The position numbers were made by a program, and so were the translations under genes. The notes beneath the pieces are model-generated. The model searched no databases and was not told where the DNA came from. It saw only the letters and a list, made by a program, of their open reading frames with translations. Shown piece after piece: positions 37,215 through 46,689 of a stretch of DNA of 64,000 nucleotides. Within the stretch, counting starts at the first letter, position 1. Every line of letters begins with the position of its first letter. The stretch spans positions 620,001 to 684,000 of the forward strand of contig NZ_JAFIBW010000001.1 in the NCBI RefSeq assembly GCF_017833295.1, in the 5' to 3' direction. This stretch comes from Methylobacterium sp. PvR107. Its GTDB lineage: Bacteria > Pseudomonadota > Alphaproteobacteria > Rhizobiales > Beijerinckiaceae.

Positions 37215-39464
37215 TCAGCCGTTCACGCGCTCCACGCTGTTGACCGGACGCTTGCCGCGCAGCTCCGCGATGATCGCGTTGAGATGCTGCAGGTCCCAGA
37301 CCGACAGGTCGATGGTGATGTCGGTGAAGTCCTGCGTGCGCCGCTTCATCGAGATGTTGTCGATGTTGCCGTCGTGGTCGGCGATGACCTGAGCGATCTG
37401 GGCGAACACGCCCGGCTCGTTGATCGACTTGAGCGCGAGGCGCCCGGGGAAGCGCTCCCCGCCCAGCGCCTCCGTATCCCAGCGAACGTCGAGCCAGCGC
37501 TCCGGCTCGTTGTCGAAGGCGGCGAGCGCCGCCGACTGGATCGGGTAGACGGTGACGCCGATTCCAGGCGTCAGGATGCCGACGATGCGGTCTCCGGGGA
37601 CCGCGCCGCCATTCGGCGCGAAGGTCACCGGCAGGTCGCCCGTGAGGCCGCGGATCGGGATCGCGTCGCTCCGGTCCCCGGTGCCCTCCTTGCCCTCGGC
37701 GCCCGGAAAGGTGAGCCGCATGGTCTGGTCGGCCGAGCGGACGAGGCGGCCGGCGCCGCTGGCGGCCCCCTGCGCGGCGGAGGGCCGGCGCTCGTCGCGA
37801 TGGTCGGGATAGACGGCCCGGACCACGTCGCCCGAGAACATCTCGCCACGGCCCACGGCCGCGAACACGTCCTCGGTTGTGGCGCGGGCGAGCCGTGGCA
37901 GGGCGCCCCGGAGCTTATCCTCCGAGAAGGTCTTGGCCGCACGCTCGAAGGCCCGGTCCAGGATCTGGCGCCCGAGCCCGGCATATTGCCGGCGCACGGC
38001 CGCCCGGGTCGCACGCCGGATCGCCGCCCGGGCCTTGCCGGTTACCACCAGGGATTCCCAGGCCGCCGGGGGCGAGGCCCCGTCGGAGCGGCTGATCTCG
38101 ACCTCGTCGCCGTTGGCGAGTTCGTGCAGCAGCGGCGCCATCCGCCCGTTGATCTTGGCGCCGACCGCCGTGTTGCCGACATCGGTATGAACCGCGTAGG
38201 CGAAGTCGATGGGGGTTGCGCCCCGCGGCAATGCGATCAGCCGACCCTTCGGGGTGAAGCAGAACACCTGGTCCTGGAACAGCTCCAGCTTGGTATGCTC
38301 CAGGAACTCCTCCGGGCTGTCGCCCTCGGCAAGCAACTCGATGGTCCGGCGCAACCATTGGTAGGCGCCGCTCTCGGCCGCCAGCTTCGGGTGGACACTG
38401 CCCTCGCCCTCGCGGCGGCTCAGGTCCTTGCCGAGCTCCTTGTAGTGGGCGTGGGCTGCGATGCCGTATTCGGCGATGTCGTCCATGGCGCGGGTGCGGA
38501 TCTGCAGCTCGACGCGCTGGCTCTTCGGCCCGATCACCGTGGTGTGGATCGAGCGGTAATCGTTCTGCTTCGGCGTCGAGATGTAGTCCTTGTAGCGGCC
38601 CGGGACCATCGGCCAGCTGGTGTGGACGATGCCGAGTGCCGCGTAGCAGTCCTGTACGGTGTCGACGACCACGCGGAAGCCGAAGATGTCGGAGAGCTGC
38701 TCGAAGGCGACCGACTTGCGCTCCATCTTCGACCAGATCGAGAACGGCCGCTTCTGCCGGCCGCTCACCTCGGCGGTAATGCCCTGCGCGCCCAGTTTCT
38801 CGGTGAGCACCTGCGCGATCGTCCCGACCACGCTCTCGGACTTGGCCGTGAGCCGCGTCAGGCGCTGGGTGATGGTGGCGTAGACCTCCGGCTCGATGTT
38901 GCGGAAGGCCAGATCCTCCAGCTCCTCGCGCAGCTCCTGCATGCCCATGCGGCCGGCAAGCGGCGCGTAGATGTCCAGCGTCTCCTGCGCGATGCGGTGG
39001 CGCTTGTCCTCCCGCATGTGCTGGAGGGTGCGCATGTTGTGCAGGCGGTCGGCGAGCTTGACCAGCAGCACGCGGACATCCGCCGCCACCGCGAGCAGCA
39101 GCTTGCGGAAATTCTCGCCCTGCGCCGCCTGCTTCGAGACGAGATCGAGGCGCTTGAGCTTGGTCAGCCCATCGACGAGCGCACCGATCTCCGGCCCGAA
39201 CAGCCGGCGGATCTCCTCCAGCGTCGCCTCGGTATCCTCGACGGTATCGTGCAGGACCGCGGCCACGATGGTGGCATCGTCGAGGTGGAGATCCGTGAGG
39301 ATCGCCGCGACCTCGAGGGGATGGGCGAAGAACGGATCGCCCGAGGCGCGCTTCTGCGTGCCGTGCGCCTGCATGGCGTACACGTAGGCGCGGTTGAGCA
39401 GCGCTTCGTCGGCGGCCGGATTGTAGCGCTTGACCCGCTCGACCAGCTCGTACTGGCGCATCAT
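37215..39464 (-). CDS. rsh: Bifunctional (p)ppGpp synthetase/hydrolase Rsh
   Basis: 749 residues: HD hydrolase (HPLEVAAIL and HDTVEDT near residues 48-80), synthetase (GRYKDYISTPK with the RxKD form typical of bifunctional enzymes, then RSIHTTV), TGS (FTPKGRLIALPRGATPIDFAY), and C-terminal ACT domain (about 670-749). It makes and degrades the stringent-response alarmone. ATG 39464 (or 39461) is chosen; the frame remains open to 39707 but would overlap rpoZ. rpoZ lies just upstream, the conserved order. Confidence 0.96.
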   Translation of the reverse strand: MMRQYELVERVKRYNPAADEALLNRAYVYAMQAHGTQKRASGDPFFAHPLEVAAILTDLHLDDATIVAAVLHDTVEDTEATLEEIRRLFGPEIGALVDGLTKLKRLDLVSKQAAQGENFRKLLLAVAADVRVLLVKLADRLHNMRTLQHMREDKRHRIAQETLDIYAPLAGRMGMQELREELEDLAFRNIEPEVYATITQRLTRLTAKSESVVGTIAQVLTEKLGAQGITAEVSGRQKRPFSIWSKMERKSVAFEQLSDIFGFRVVVDTVQDCYAALGIVHTSWPMVPGRYKDYISTPKQNDYRSIHTTVIGPKSQRVELQIRTRAMDDIAEYGIAAHAHYKELGKDLSRREGEGSVHPKLAAESGAYQWLRRTIELLAEGDSPEEFLEHTKLELFQDQVFCFTPKGRLIALPRGATPIDFAYAVHTDVGNTAVGAKINGRMAPLLHELANGDEVEISRSDGASPPAAWESLVVTGKARAAIRRATRAAVRRQYAGLGRQILDRAFERAAKTFSEDKLRGALPRLARATTEDVFAAVGRGEMFSGDVVRAVYPDHRDERRPSAAQGAASGAGRLVRSADQTMRLTFPGAEGKEGTGDRSDAIPIRGLTGDLPVTFAPNGGAVPGDRIVGILTPGIGVTVYPIQSAALAAFDNEPERWLDVRWDTEALGGERFPGRLALKSINEPGVFAQIAQVIADHDGNIDNISMKRRTQDFTDITIDLSVWDLQHLNAIIAELRGKRPVNSVERVNG

Positions 39465-39669
39465 CCGCCGGGACGGGGCCGGCGCGTCCTGGGTCGTGCG
39501 CGGGGTCGGGATCACGCGCGATTGTTCCGCAACCGTCGCGCCGGCGCCAGCCCCCGGCGACGGTAAAGCACCATTCGCCGTTGTATCGGCCTTGGAACGA
39601 GAGAACCCGGCGTCTCCGCCGGGTCCGGTCTCGGTCAGGTCGTGCGCATCCAGGCCCACGGAGACAGGC

Positions 39670-40080
39670 TCACTCGCCCTCGTCGTCGGTCTCGACCGGC
39701 GGGGCAAGGTTCTCGAGGCCGCGCAGGAGGTCTTCCTCGCTCATGCGGTCGAACTGGACCGCCGAATCGTCGCTGGAAGACTGCGGCGCCACCGCGGCGG
39801 CGGCCGGCGAGCTCGACAGCAGCGGCACGGTCTCGGCCTCCGGCTCGTCCACCTCGACGTATTTCTGCATCGAATGGATCAGCTGCTCCTTCAGGTCGTC
39901 CGCCGTGATCGTCTCGTCGCCGATCTCGCGGAGGGCCACGACGGGGTTCTTGTCGCGGTCGCGGTCGATGGTGAGGGGGGCACCGGCGGCGAGGAGGCGC
40001 GCCCGGTGGCTCGCGAGCAGGACGAGCTCGAAGCGGTTCTCGACCTTCTCGATGCAGTCTTCGACGGTGACGCGCGCCAT
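39670..40080 (-). CDS. rpoZ: RNA polymerase omega subunit
   Basis: 136 residues. The N-terminal domain [27 protein letters not shown] is diagnostic. The Rhizobiales-type acidic C-terminal extension follows (about 70-136). Omega chaperones the beta' subunit and, in many bacteria, forms a ppGpp site, which matches the adjacent rsh gene. Both are likely co-transcribed. Confidence 0.96.
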   Translation of the reverse strand: MARVTVEDCIEKVENRFELVLLASHRARLLAAGAPLTIDRDRDKNPVVALREIGDETITADDLKEQLIHSMQKYVEVDEPEAETVPLLSSSPAAAAVAPQSSSDDSAVQFDRMSEEDLLRGLENLAPPVETDDEGE

Positions 40081-40209
40081 GCGGGGCGGCTCCTTGGGCT
40101 TGAGCGACGGATGCTGTCAGGTATGACGCCGTCTTACACCGGATGCCGTTGTGCAACAAGCACAGCGGGTTGCGCAGGGCGCGCGTCTGCCGGGCCCGCA
40201 CCGGAGGCG

Positions 40210-40375
40210 GGCCGAGCGCGGCACCCCGTCGTTCCGGCGCGCGCAGGCGAAGCCGGACCCGAAGGGGCACGTCGGAGGCGGGCGACCGACAGCGACCGGC
40301 GGCGCGATGTCGTGGCACGTTGGCGGGTCGGGATCCCCTTCTCCGCTCCGGGGCCCCGGGATGACAAGGCGGATG
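40210..40375. repeat. Dispersed intergenic repeat copy, reverse orientation
   Basis: Reads as the reverse complement of the family: GCGCAGGCGAAGCCGGACCC, then GGGGCACGTCGGAGGCGGGC, and at the far end GGGGCCCCGGGATGAC. It is in the 476-base gap between divergent rpoZ and fabD, so it is close to promoters rather than gene ends. Confidence 0.75.
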
Positions 40376-40556
40376 TGAGCGGCCGCGTGAGCCGGGACCG
40401 CGTTCCGCTGCGTCGGCTCGGAGGCGCCGAGCGGCGCCATGCTGCGGCGCATTGTTGACAACCCGCCGCCGCGGGTGCGAGTGCGCGGCCCATTCCAGAG
40501 TTTCGGCCGACACGGGCGGCGTTCGCGCGGGCCGGTGCCGGCCATCGGGATTCACG

Positions 40557-41501
40557 ATGCGCGCATTCATCTTTCCCGGCCAGGGCAGTCAGGCGGTCGG
40601 CATGGCGCGGGACCTCGCCGCGGCCTTCCCGCAGGCGAAGGCCGTGCTCGACGAGGTCGATGCCGCCCTCGGCCAGAACCTGTCGCGGCTGATGTTCGAG
40701 GGGCCGGTCGAGGACCTGACCCTCACCACCAATGCCCAGCCGGCCCTGATGGCGGCGAGCCTCGCGGTCCTGCGCGTGCTGGAGGCCGAGCGCGGCCTCG
40801 ACCTCGCGCGCGACGTGTCGTGCGTGGCCGGGCACTCCCTCGGCGAATACGCGGCCCTGGCGGCGGCCGGCAGCCTCACCGTCACCGACGCGGCCAAGCT
40901 CCTGCGCCTGCGCGGCGAGGCCATGCAGGAGGCCGTGGCGCCCGGCGCGGGCGCCATGGCGGCCCTGATCGGCACCGATCTCGAAGCCGCCCGCGCGGTT
41001 GCCGAGGCGGCCGCCCAGGAGGCCGGGGGCGGCGCGGTCTGCGACGTCGCCAACGACAATGGCGGCGGTCAGGTGGTGCTCTCGGGCGACCGGCCGGCCG
41101 TGGAGCGCGCCATCGGCATCGCCACCGGCCGCGGCATCAAGCGCGCCGTGATGCTCAACGTCTCGGCCCCGTTCCATTGCCGCCTCATGGCGCCCGCCGC
41201 CGAGGCCATGGCCCGGGCGCTGGCCGCCGTGACCCTGACGGCGCCGCGGGTCGCCCTCTACGCCAACGTGGCGGCCGCCCCGGTCTCCGATCCGGAGGCG
41301 ATCCGGACGGCGCTGGTCGAGCAGGTCACCGGCACGGTGCGTTGGCGCGAGAGCGTCGCCGCCATGGCGGCCTCCGGCGTCGACCGCTTCCACGAACTCG
41401 GCGCCGGCAAGGTGCTCACCGGCCTCGTCAAGCGTATCGCCCCGCAGGCCTCGGCCACCGCGATCGGTACGCCCGCGGACATCGCGGCCTTCGCGCTCTA
41501 A
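40557..41501 (+). CDS. fabD: Malonyl-CoA:ACP transacylase
   Basis: 314 residues. Transfers malonyl groups from CoA to acyl-carrier protein. Nucleophile Ser94 is in AGHSLGEY; the PGQGSQ start and the His in APFHCRLM complete the active site. Start ATG 40557; upstream frames are repeat DNA. First gene of fabD-fabG-acpP-fabF, with fabG 18 bases downstream. Confidence 0.97.
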   Translation: MRAFIFPGQGSQAVGMARDLAAAFPQAKAVLDEVDAALGQNLSRLMFEGPVEDLTLTTNAQPALMAASLAVLRVLEAERGLDLARDVSCVAGHSLGEYAALAAAGSLTVTDAAKLLRLRGEAMQEAVAPGAGAMAALIGTDLEAARAVAEAAAQEAGGGAVCDVANDNGGGQVVLSGDRPAVERAIGIATGRGIKRAVMLNVSAPFHCRLMAPAAEAMARALAAVTLTAPRVALYANVAAAPVSDPEAIRTALVEQVTGTVRWRESVAAMAASGVDRFHELGAGKVLTGLVKRIAPQASATAIGTPADIAAFAL

Positions 41502-41519
41502 TCACGGCAGGATCCCGGC

Positions 41520-42257
41520 ATGTTCGATCTCACCGGCCGCAAGGCCCTCGTCACCGGCGCGACCGGCGGTCTCGGCCAGGCGATGGCCCGGGCACTGCAC
41601 GCGCAGGGCGCGACCGTGGCGCTCTCCGGCACCCGGCTGGAGGCCCTGGAAGCGTTGGCCGCCGAGCTCGGCGAGCGCGCGAGCCCCGTGGCCGCCGACC
41701 TCTCCGACAAGGACTCGGTCGAGGGGCTTGTGCCGGCCGCCGAGGCGGCGATCGGCCCTCTCGACATCTTGGTCAACAATGCCGGCATCACGCGCGACAA
41801 CCTGTTCATGCGGATGAAGGACGAGGAGTGGGAGCAGGTGCTCGCCGTCAACCTCACCGCTGCTTTCCGGCTGTCGCGCGCCGCCGTGAAGGGCATGATG
41901 CGCCGTCGCTCCGGGCGGATCGTCAATATCGGCTCGGTGGTCGGCAGCACCGGCAATCCTGGCCAGGGCAACTACGCGGCCGCCAAGGCCGGCCTCGTGG
42001 GCATGACCAAGGCCCTGGCCGCGGAAGTCGCCTCCCGCGGGATCACCGTCAACTGCATCGCGCCGGGCTTCATCAACTCGCCGATGACCGACGCCCTGAA
42101 TGAGAAGCAGCGCGAGGGCATCCTGGCCCGCGTGCCCGCCGGGCGCCTCGGCGAGGGCGCGGAAGTGGCCGCGGCGTGCGTCTACCTTGCTTCTGCGGAG
42201 GCCGGGTACGTCACCGGTCACACGCTGCACGTGAACGGCGGAATGGCGATGTACTAG
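41520..42257 (+). CDS. fabG: 3-oxoacyl-ACP reductase
   Basis: 245 residues, short-chain dehydrogenase. NADPH-binding TGATGGLG at 12-19; catalytic Ser139, Tyr152 and Lys156; NNAG at 86-89. It reduces 3-ketoacyl-ACP in elongation. The C terminus HTLHVNGGMAMY is typical of FabG. Co-directional with fabD. Confidence 0.97.
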   Translation: MFDLTGRKALVTGATGGLGQAMARALHAQGATVALSGTRLEALEALAAELGERASPVAADLSDKDSVEGLVPAAEAAIGPLDILVNNAGITRDNLFMRMKDEEWEQVLAVNLTAAFRLSRAAVKGMMRRRSGRIVNIGSVVGSTGNPGQGNYAAAKAGLVGMTKALAAEVASRGITVNCIAPGFINSPMTDALNEKQREGILARVPAGRLGEGAEVAAACVYLASAEAGYVTGHTLHVNGGMAMY

Positions 42258-42576
42258 GACCTTTATACTGGTCCTGGCGCTGAGCGAATCACCCCGTCCG
42301 GCACGCAAACGCCACACCCATGAAGGGTTTCTGAACGGCCCCTCGCCAGGGCTGGAACCCTGTGCTACCAACCCCCGCAGCCGCACAGGGGGTTGACGGT
42401 TCAGCGGGTTTTCAGTCCAAGGCCTCCCGGCGGGGCCATGCCGGCTCAACGCGCCGGATCACCTCGAAGCACGCGCGATCGAACACCGGCCCGTCAACAA
42501 GCCCGCAGGGGCGCGACGCGGCCACGGCACCACCCCAAGAAGTCTGACAGACCAGAAGGACGAGGACGGAAGACCG
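42258..42576. other. fabG-acpP intergenic region
   Basis: 319 bases. A 6-bp hairpin (AGGACC with GGTCCT, 42256-42275 region) follows fabG, without a T tract. No convincing ORF. The rest probably carries a separate promoter for the highly expressed acpP, whose ribosome site is GAGGACGGAAG. Confidence 0.5.
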
Positions 42577-42816
42577 ATGAGCGATATCGCTGAGCGCGTG
42601 AAGAAGATCGTCGTCGAGCACCTGGGCGTGGAGCCCGAGAAGGTGGTCGAGAGCGCCAACTTCATCGACGACCTCGGTGCCGACAGCCTCGACACGGTCG
42701 AGCTGGTCATGGCCTTCGAGGAAGAATTCAACGTCGAGATTCCGGACGACGCGGCCGAGACGATCCAGACGGTCGGCGACGCCGTGAAGTTCCTGGAGAA
42801 GAATTCCGCCGCCTGA
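42577..42816 (+). CDS. acpP: Acyl carrier protein
   Basis: 79 residues, strongly acidic four-helix bundle. The phosphopantetheine attachment residue is Ser37 in [10 protein letters not shown]. Carries growing acyl chains for FabD/G/F. Expression is expected to be high. Confidence 0.98.
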   Translation: MSDIAERVKKIVVEHLGVEPEKVVESANFIDDLGADSLDTVELVMAFEEEFNVEIPDDAAETIQTVGDAVKFLEKNSAA

Positions 42817-42841
42817 GGCGCCGGGGCTTTTCGTTTCATGC

Positions 42842-42872
42842 GGCGCGGGCGAGGCGGAACAGCCCCCGCGCC
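42842..42872 (+). terminator. GC hairpin between acpP and fabF
   Basis: GGCGCGGG (42842-42849) pairs with CCCGCGCC (42865-42872). With no T tract it may attenuate rather than end transcription, letting acpP exceed fabF. Confidence 0.35.
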
Positions 42873-43011
42873 GTTACGCGTTTGAAGGCCCGGAGGCGTG
42901 ACCGGTCCCCCAGGGACCGAATCCGCCTTCGGCAGTTATAGACGGTGCGCTCCGGCCCCGCGGGGGCCGCCTGCCGGCGGCGGGGAAGCGCTGCAAGACG
43001 GGACGAGTGCG

Positions 43012-44271
<1,260 letters not shown>

Positions 44272-44280
44272 ACAATCCCC

Positions 44281-44514
44281 TTAATTTGGGTGCTTAATAC
44301 CACTGAGTTGAGCGATTCGACCGGTAAGTAGTATTGACGCTGGACCGAATTCTTTTGCAGACCTCAGTGCTTCTTTAGCTGTCGTGGGAGAGGGTATTTT
44401 CGAGATTGCCACATCTGTAGCATCCAGCTTCTGCTGAACATTTGTCCGGGAAATACGCCCCGAATATTTTTTGCTGCGGTCAATGGCTTTGTTCGAGGGC
44501 TCAATGTTCAGCAT
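44281..44514 (-). CDS. Unrecognised 77-residue ORF in a low-GC stretch
   Basis: 77 residues, basic, rich in Ser, Lys, Ile and Asn, with A/T-ending codons unlike every neighbour. It starts at ATG 44514 beneath an AT-rich sequence (TATATAGAATTTTTG) and ends nine bases from the fabF stop, convergent. The second half (TTAKEALRSAKEFGPASILL) looks helical and amphipathic. No family recognised; it might be a cargo gene of a transferred fragment or a remnant of a longer protein. Confidence 0.45.
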   Translation of the reverse strand: MLNIEPSNKAIDRSKKYSGRISRTNVQQKLDATDVAISKIPSPTTAKEALRSAKEFGPASILLTGRIAQLSGIKHPN

Positions 44515-44953
44515 ACAAAAATTCTATATAGGATTTCAAAATGCTGACCGACAATAACGAATCCCGGTAGCATGCGCAGCCTTATGTTGGTTCTGATGGA
44601 TCCGGTTAGTTCCAATAGCCCTGCCGCTGCATCTCCCACGAAAGTTGCCCCTACGCCGTAAGCGCGAGCACCACTTTCGGAGTGCTAGCGCGAGCCGAGA
44701 TCGCAACGTTTCACAAGCGACCCGGCTTGGCCCCTTGGCGCAGTTCGGCCTGAGCGTCCCAAGCTCATCATAGGGGTCTCTAACCCTTGCCCTCATCTTG
44801 CGGTGCTGCGCAGCAGTCTCGGAGGAGGGCCCAGGGATCGCGGTGCGTTCTGGAGGTCTCCTTCGAGGCCTCCGCTGCGCTCGGGCACCTCAGGATGAGG
44901 TCGAAGTTGGGATAGTCGGCTCGCCGCGCGGCATTTTTTTTTACGGCGATCTC
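44515..44953. other. Non-coding stretch with an AT-rich half and a short mosaic repeat
   Basis: 439 bases. The first part (to about 44640) is AT-rich and continuous with the preceding ORF; an 86-residue frame on the minus strand is Arg/Cys-rich and unlikely. A repeat like CTCCTTCGAGGCCTCCGC...CACCTCAGGATGAGG lies near 44860-44910. A run of nine T (44934-44942) precedes the next gene's stop. Confidence 0.5.
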
Positions 44954-45664
44954 CTACCACCCGCGCCGCTCATCCGCCCCCGGCACCCGCCCCTGCGGCG
45001 TGAGTGTGTGCACCACCTCCGGCAGCGCCTGGGCCAATTGCGAGAGAAGCGTCTCGCGGTCCATCCCGGTCTGGCTTTGGAGAGTATCTACCGTGTCGGG
45101 GCCGAGCGCCCGGGCGAGTTGGTCCGGGGCCACCGGGCGGTTGGCGCCGTGGCCGATCCAGGACTCGATCACGTCGCCGAGGCCGCCCTGGCGGAAACGA
45201 TCGACCAGCCCGTCGAGGCCACCGAGATCGCCCTGGTCGTCCGGGGCGGCGCGGCTCGGGGCCGGGGCGCCGCCGGGGCCATCGAGCATGCCGGACAGGT
45301 CCGAAAAATCGCCGGGCGGCAGGGACGGGTCGGCGTTGCGCTCCGGACCTCTGTCGCGGCGGCCGCCATACTGGTCCCAGCCGCCGATATCGCCGTTGTC
45401 GTCGGGCCGGCGCCCGCCGGCATCGGCGGGATTCTGGCCGGGATCGCGCCCGTAGGGTCCGGCGCCGCCTGAGCGGTCGGCCTCGGGGCCGGGCTCGCCC
45501 TGCCGACCGCGGCCAAAGATGTCGCCGAAGCCGCCGCTCGCGCCCTTCGCGAGGAGCAGCATCAGCAGAGCCTTCACCAGGGGCGACATCCCGGCGGAGC
45601 CCTGCCTCTGCCCGCCGAACACCTGACCGAGCACGCCGCCGATCGCCGATTCGAGCAGTCCCAT
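44954..45664 (-). CDS. YidB family (DUF937) protein
   Basis: 236 residues. Begins MGLLESAIGGVLGQVF and ends with the family's SQTGMDRETLLSQLAQALPEVVHTLTPQG motif, linked by a Gly/Asp/Pro-rich disordered centre (about 60-150). YidB proteins have no firm function. GGGGGAG stands before the ATG at 45664; the open frame continues upstream through repeat DNA and is not used. Confidence 0.82.
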   Translation of the reverse strand: MGLLESAIGGVLGQVFGGQRQGSAGMSPLVKALLMLLLAKGASGGFGDIFGRGRQGEPGPEADRSGGAGPYGRDPGQNPADAGGRRPDDNGDIGGWDQYGGRRDRGPERNADPSLPPGDFSDLSGMLDGPGGAPAPSRAAPDDQGDLGGLDGLVDRFRQGGLGDVIESWIGHGANRPVAPDQLARALGPDTVDTLQSQTGMDRETLLSQLAQALPEVVHTLTPQGRVPGADERRGW

Positions 45665-45799
45665 CTGCGTCTCCCCCGGGCTCCGCATCGGCCCGGGCGA
45701 ACAACCCCCGGGGGCGGGTGCAGGTTGCCTCCGTCGCCGAACCGGCGGGATCGCTCTAGCATTGTCCGAGCGAGAGCCGGGCCGACATCGCGTCCGAGC

Positions 45800-45950
45800 C
45801 GTCATCCCGGGGACGCGCTGCGGCGCCCGGGATCCAGACTTGCCGGGCCGCCAAGCCTCGGCCCTGACGGCGGCTCTGGGTTGCCCGCCTCCGGCGTGTC
45901 CCTTCAGGTCCGGGCTCGCCTGCGGCGCTCTGGAGCGACGGAACGGAGCG
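45800..45950. repeat. Dispersed intergenic repeat copy
   Basis: GTCATCCCGGGGACGCGCTG through CGCCCGGGATCCAGAC, then GGCTCTGGGTTGCCCGCCTC and GGTCCGGGCTCGCCTGCGG. It lies in the 356-base gap 45665-46020 upstream of the YidB gene. Confidence 0.8.
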
Positions 45951-46020
45951 TACGCGATCGGCGAGCGGGCGATGCGCCAGTTTCTGTTCTGACAGCCTGT
46001 CGCCGACAGCACGCCGCCGC

Positions 46021-46227
46021 TCAGCGGGCGGCCGGTGCGGTGAGGGTCGCCTGCGCGGTACCGTGGGCGGTATTCGCGTCCGCGGGCTCGACCAGCGGCA
46101 CCGTCGCGGCGGAGAGCGCCAGGGCGGCGAGGAACAGGCCGGTGGCGGCGGCGCCGGCGCGGGGGCGCGGCAGGCGGACGGCGTAGCGGCGCTTCGTCGG
46201 GTTCAGGCTCCGATCGGTCCGGGACAT
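46021..46227 (-). CDS. Small single-pass membrane protein, unknown
   Basis: 68 residues: a basic N terminus (about 1-23) and one hydrophobic helix (about 25-45) followed by a short Ala/Thr-rich outer tail. ATG at 46227 has GAG upstream. The open frame extends further but lacks a start context. No family recognised. Confidence 0.5.
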   Translation of the reverse strand: MSRTDRSLNPTKRRYAVRLPRPRAGAAATGLFLAALALSAATVPLVEPADANTAHGTAQATLTAPAAR

Positions 46228-46334
46228 GGCGGGTCTCGTCTGGTTCGGGGTGGGCGTCACGCGCCCGTCATGCCGAAGCAACGCCCAACGGGGGCGCGAC
46301 GGTTCCCGACCCGCCGCAGCCGGTGCGGCGGCGA

Positions 46335-46604
46335 TCAGCCCCGGGCAGCCAGGCGCCGCGCCAGGGCCCCGAGGGCGCAGCCGGCGAGATACGGCGGCAG
46401 GACCAGGGCGGCCCCCTCCAGCCAGAGGCCGGCCATGCCGGGCACGAACCCGGCCAGCGCCGCCGCCGCCACGAGCCCCGCCAGCACCCAGAGGCCGAGG
46501 GGCACGGCGTACCAATCCGGCCAGCCCGCCAGCGCCCCGACCACGAGGCCGAGCGCGGCCGCCCCGGCGAGCCCGGGCCAGAATACGGCAAGCAGGAGCG
46601 TCAC
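46335..46604 (-). CDS. Small multi-helix membrane protein, unknown
   Basis: 89 residues, nearly all hydrophobic, with about three helices separated by PDWYAVP and a Gly/Pro turn. GTG 46604. It follows the OmpA-family gene by 85 bases in the same direction and may belong to its transcript. Confidence 0.5.
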   Translation of the reverse strand: MTLLLAVFWPGLAGAAALGLVVGALAGWPDWYAVPLGLWVLAGLVAAAALAGFVPGMAGLWLEGAALVLPPYLAGCALGALARRLAARG

Positions 46605-46689
46605 GGCCGTCCGGCCTCCCTCGGGGCGCGGAACTCTCGCGCAGGTGGGCGCAGCCCGGCGGGCGGGCGCAGGGCGGATCGGACGGCGC

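Noticed and set aside
39465..39707. Longer start for Rsh
   Set aside because: Would overlap rpoZ and adds a low-complexity segment not typical of the family.
44536..44796. 86-residue minus-strand frame after the low-GC ORF
   Set aside because: Arg/Cys-rich, no ribosome site, covers mosaic repeat DNA.
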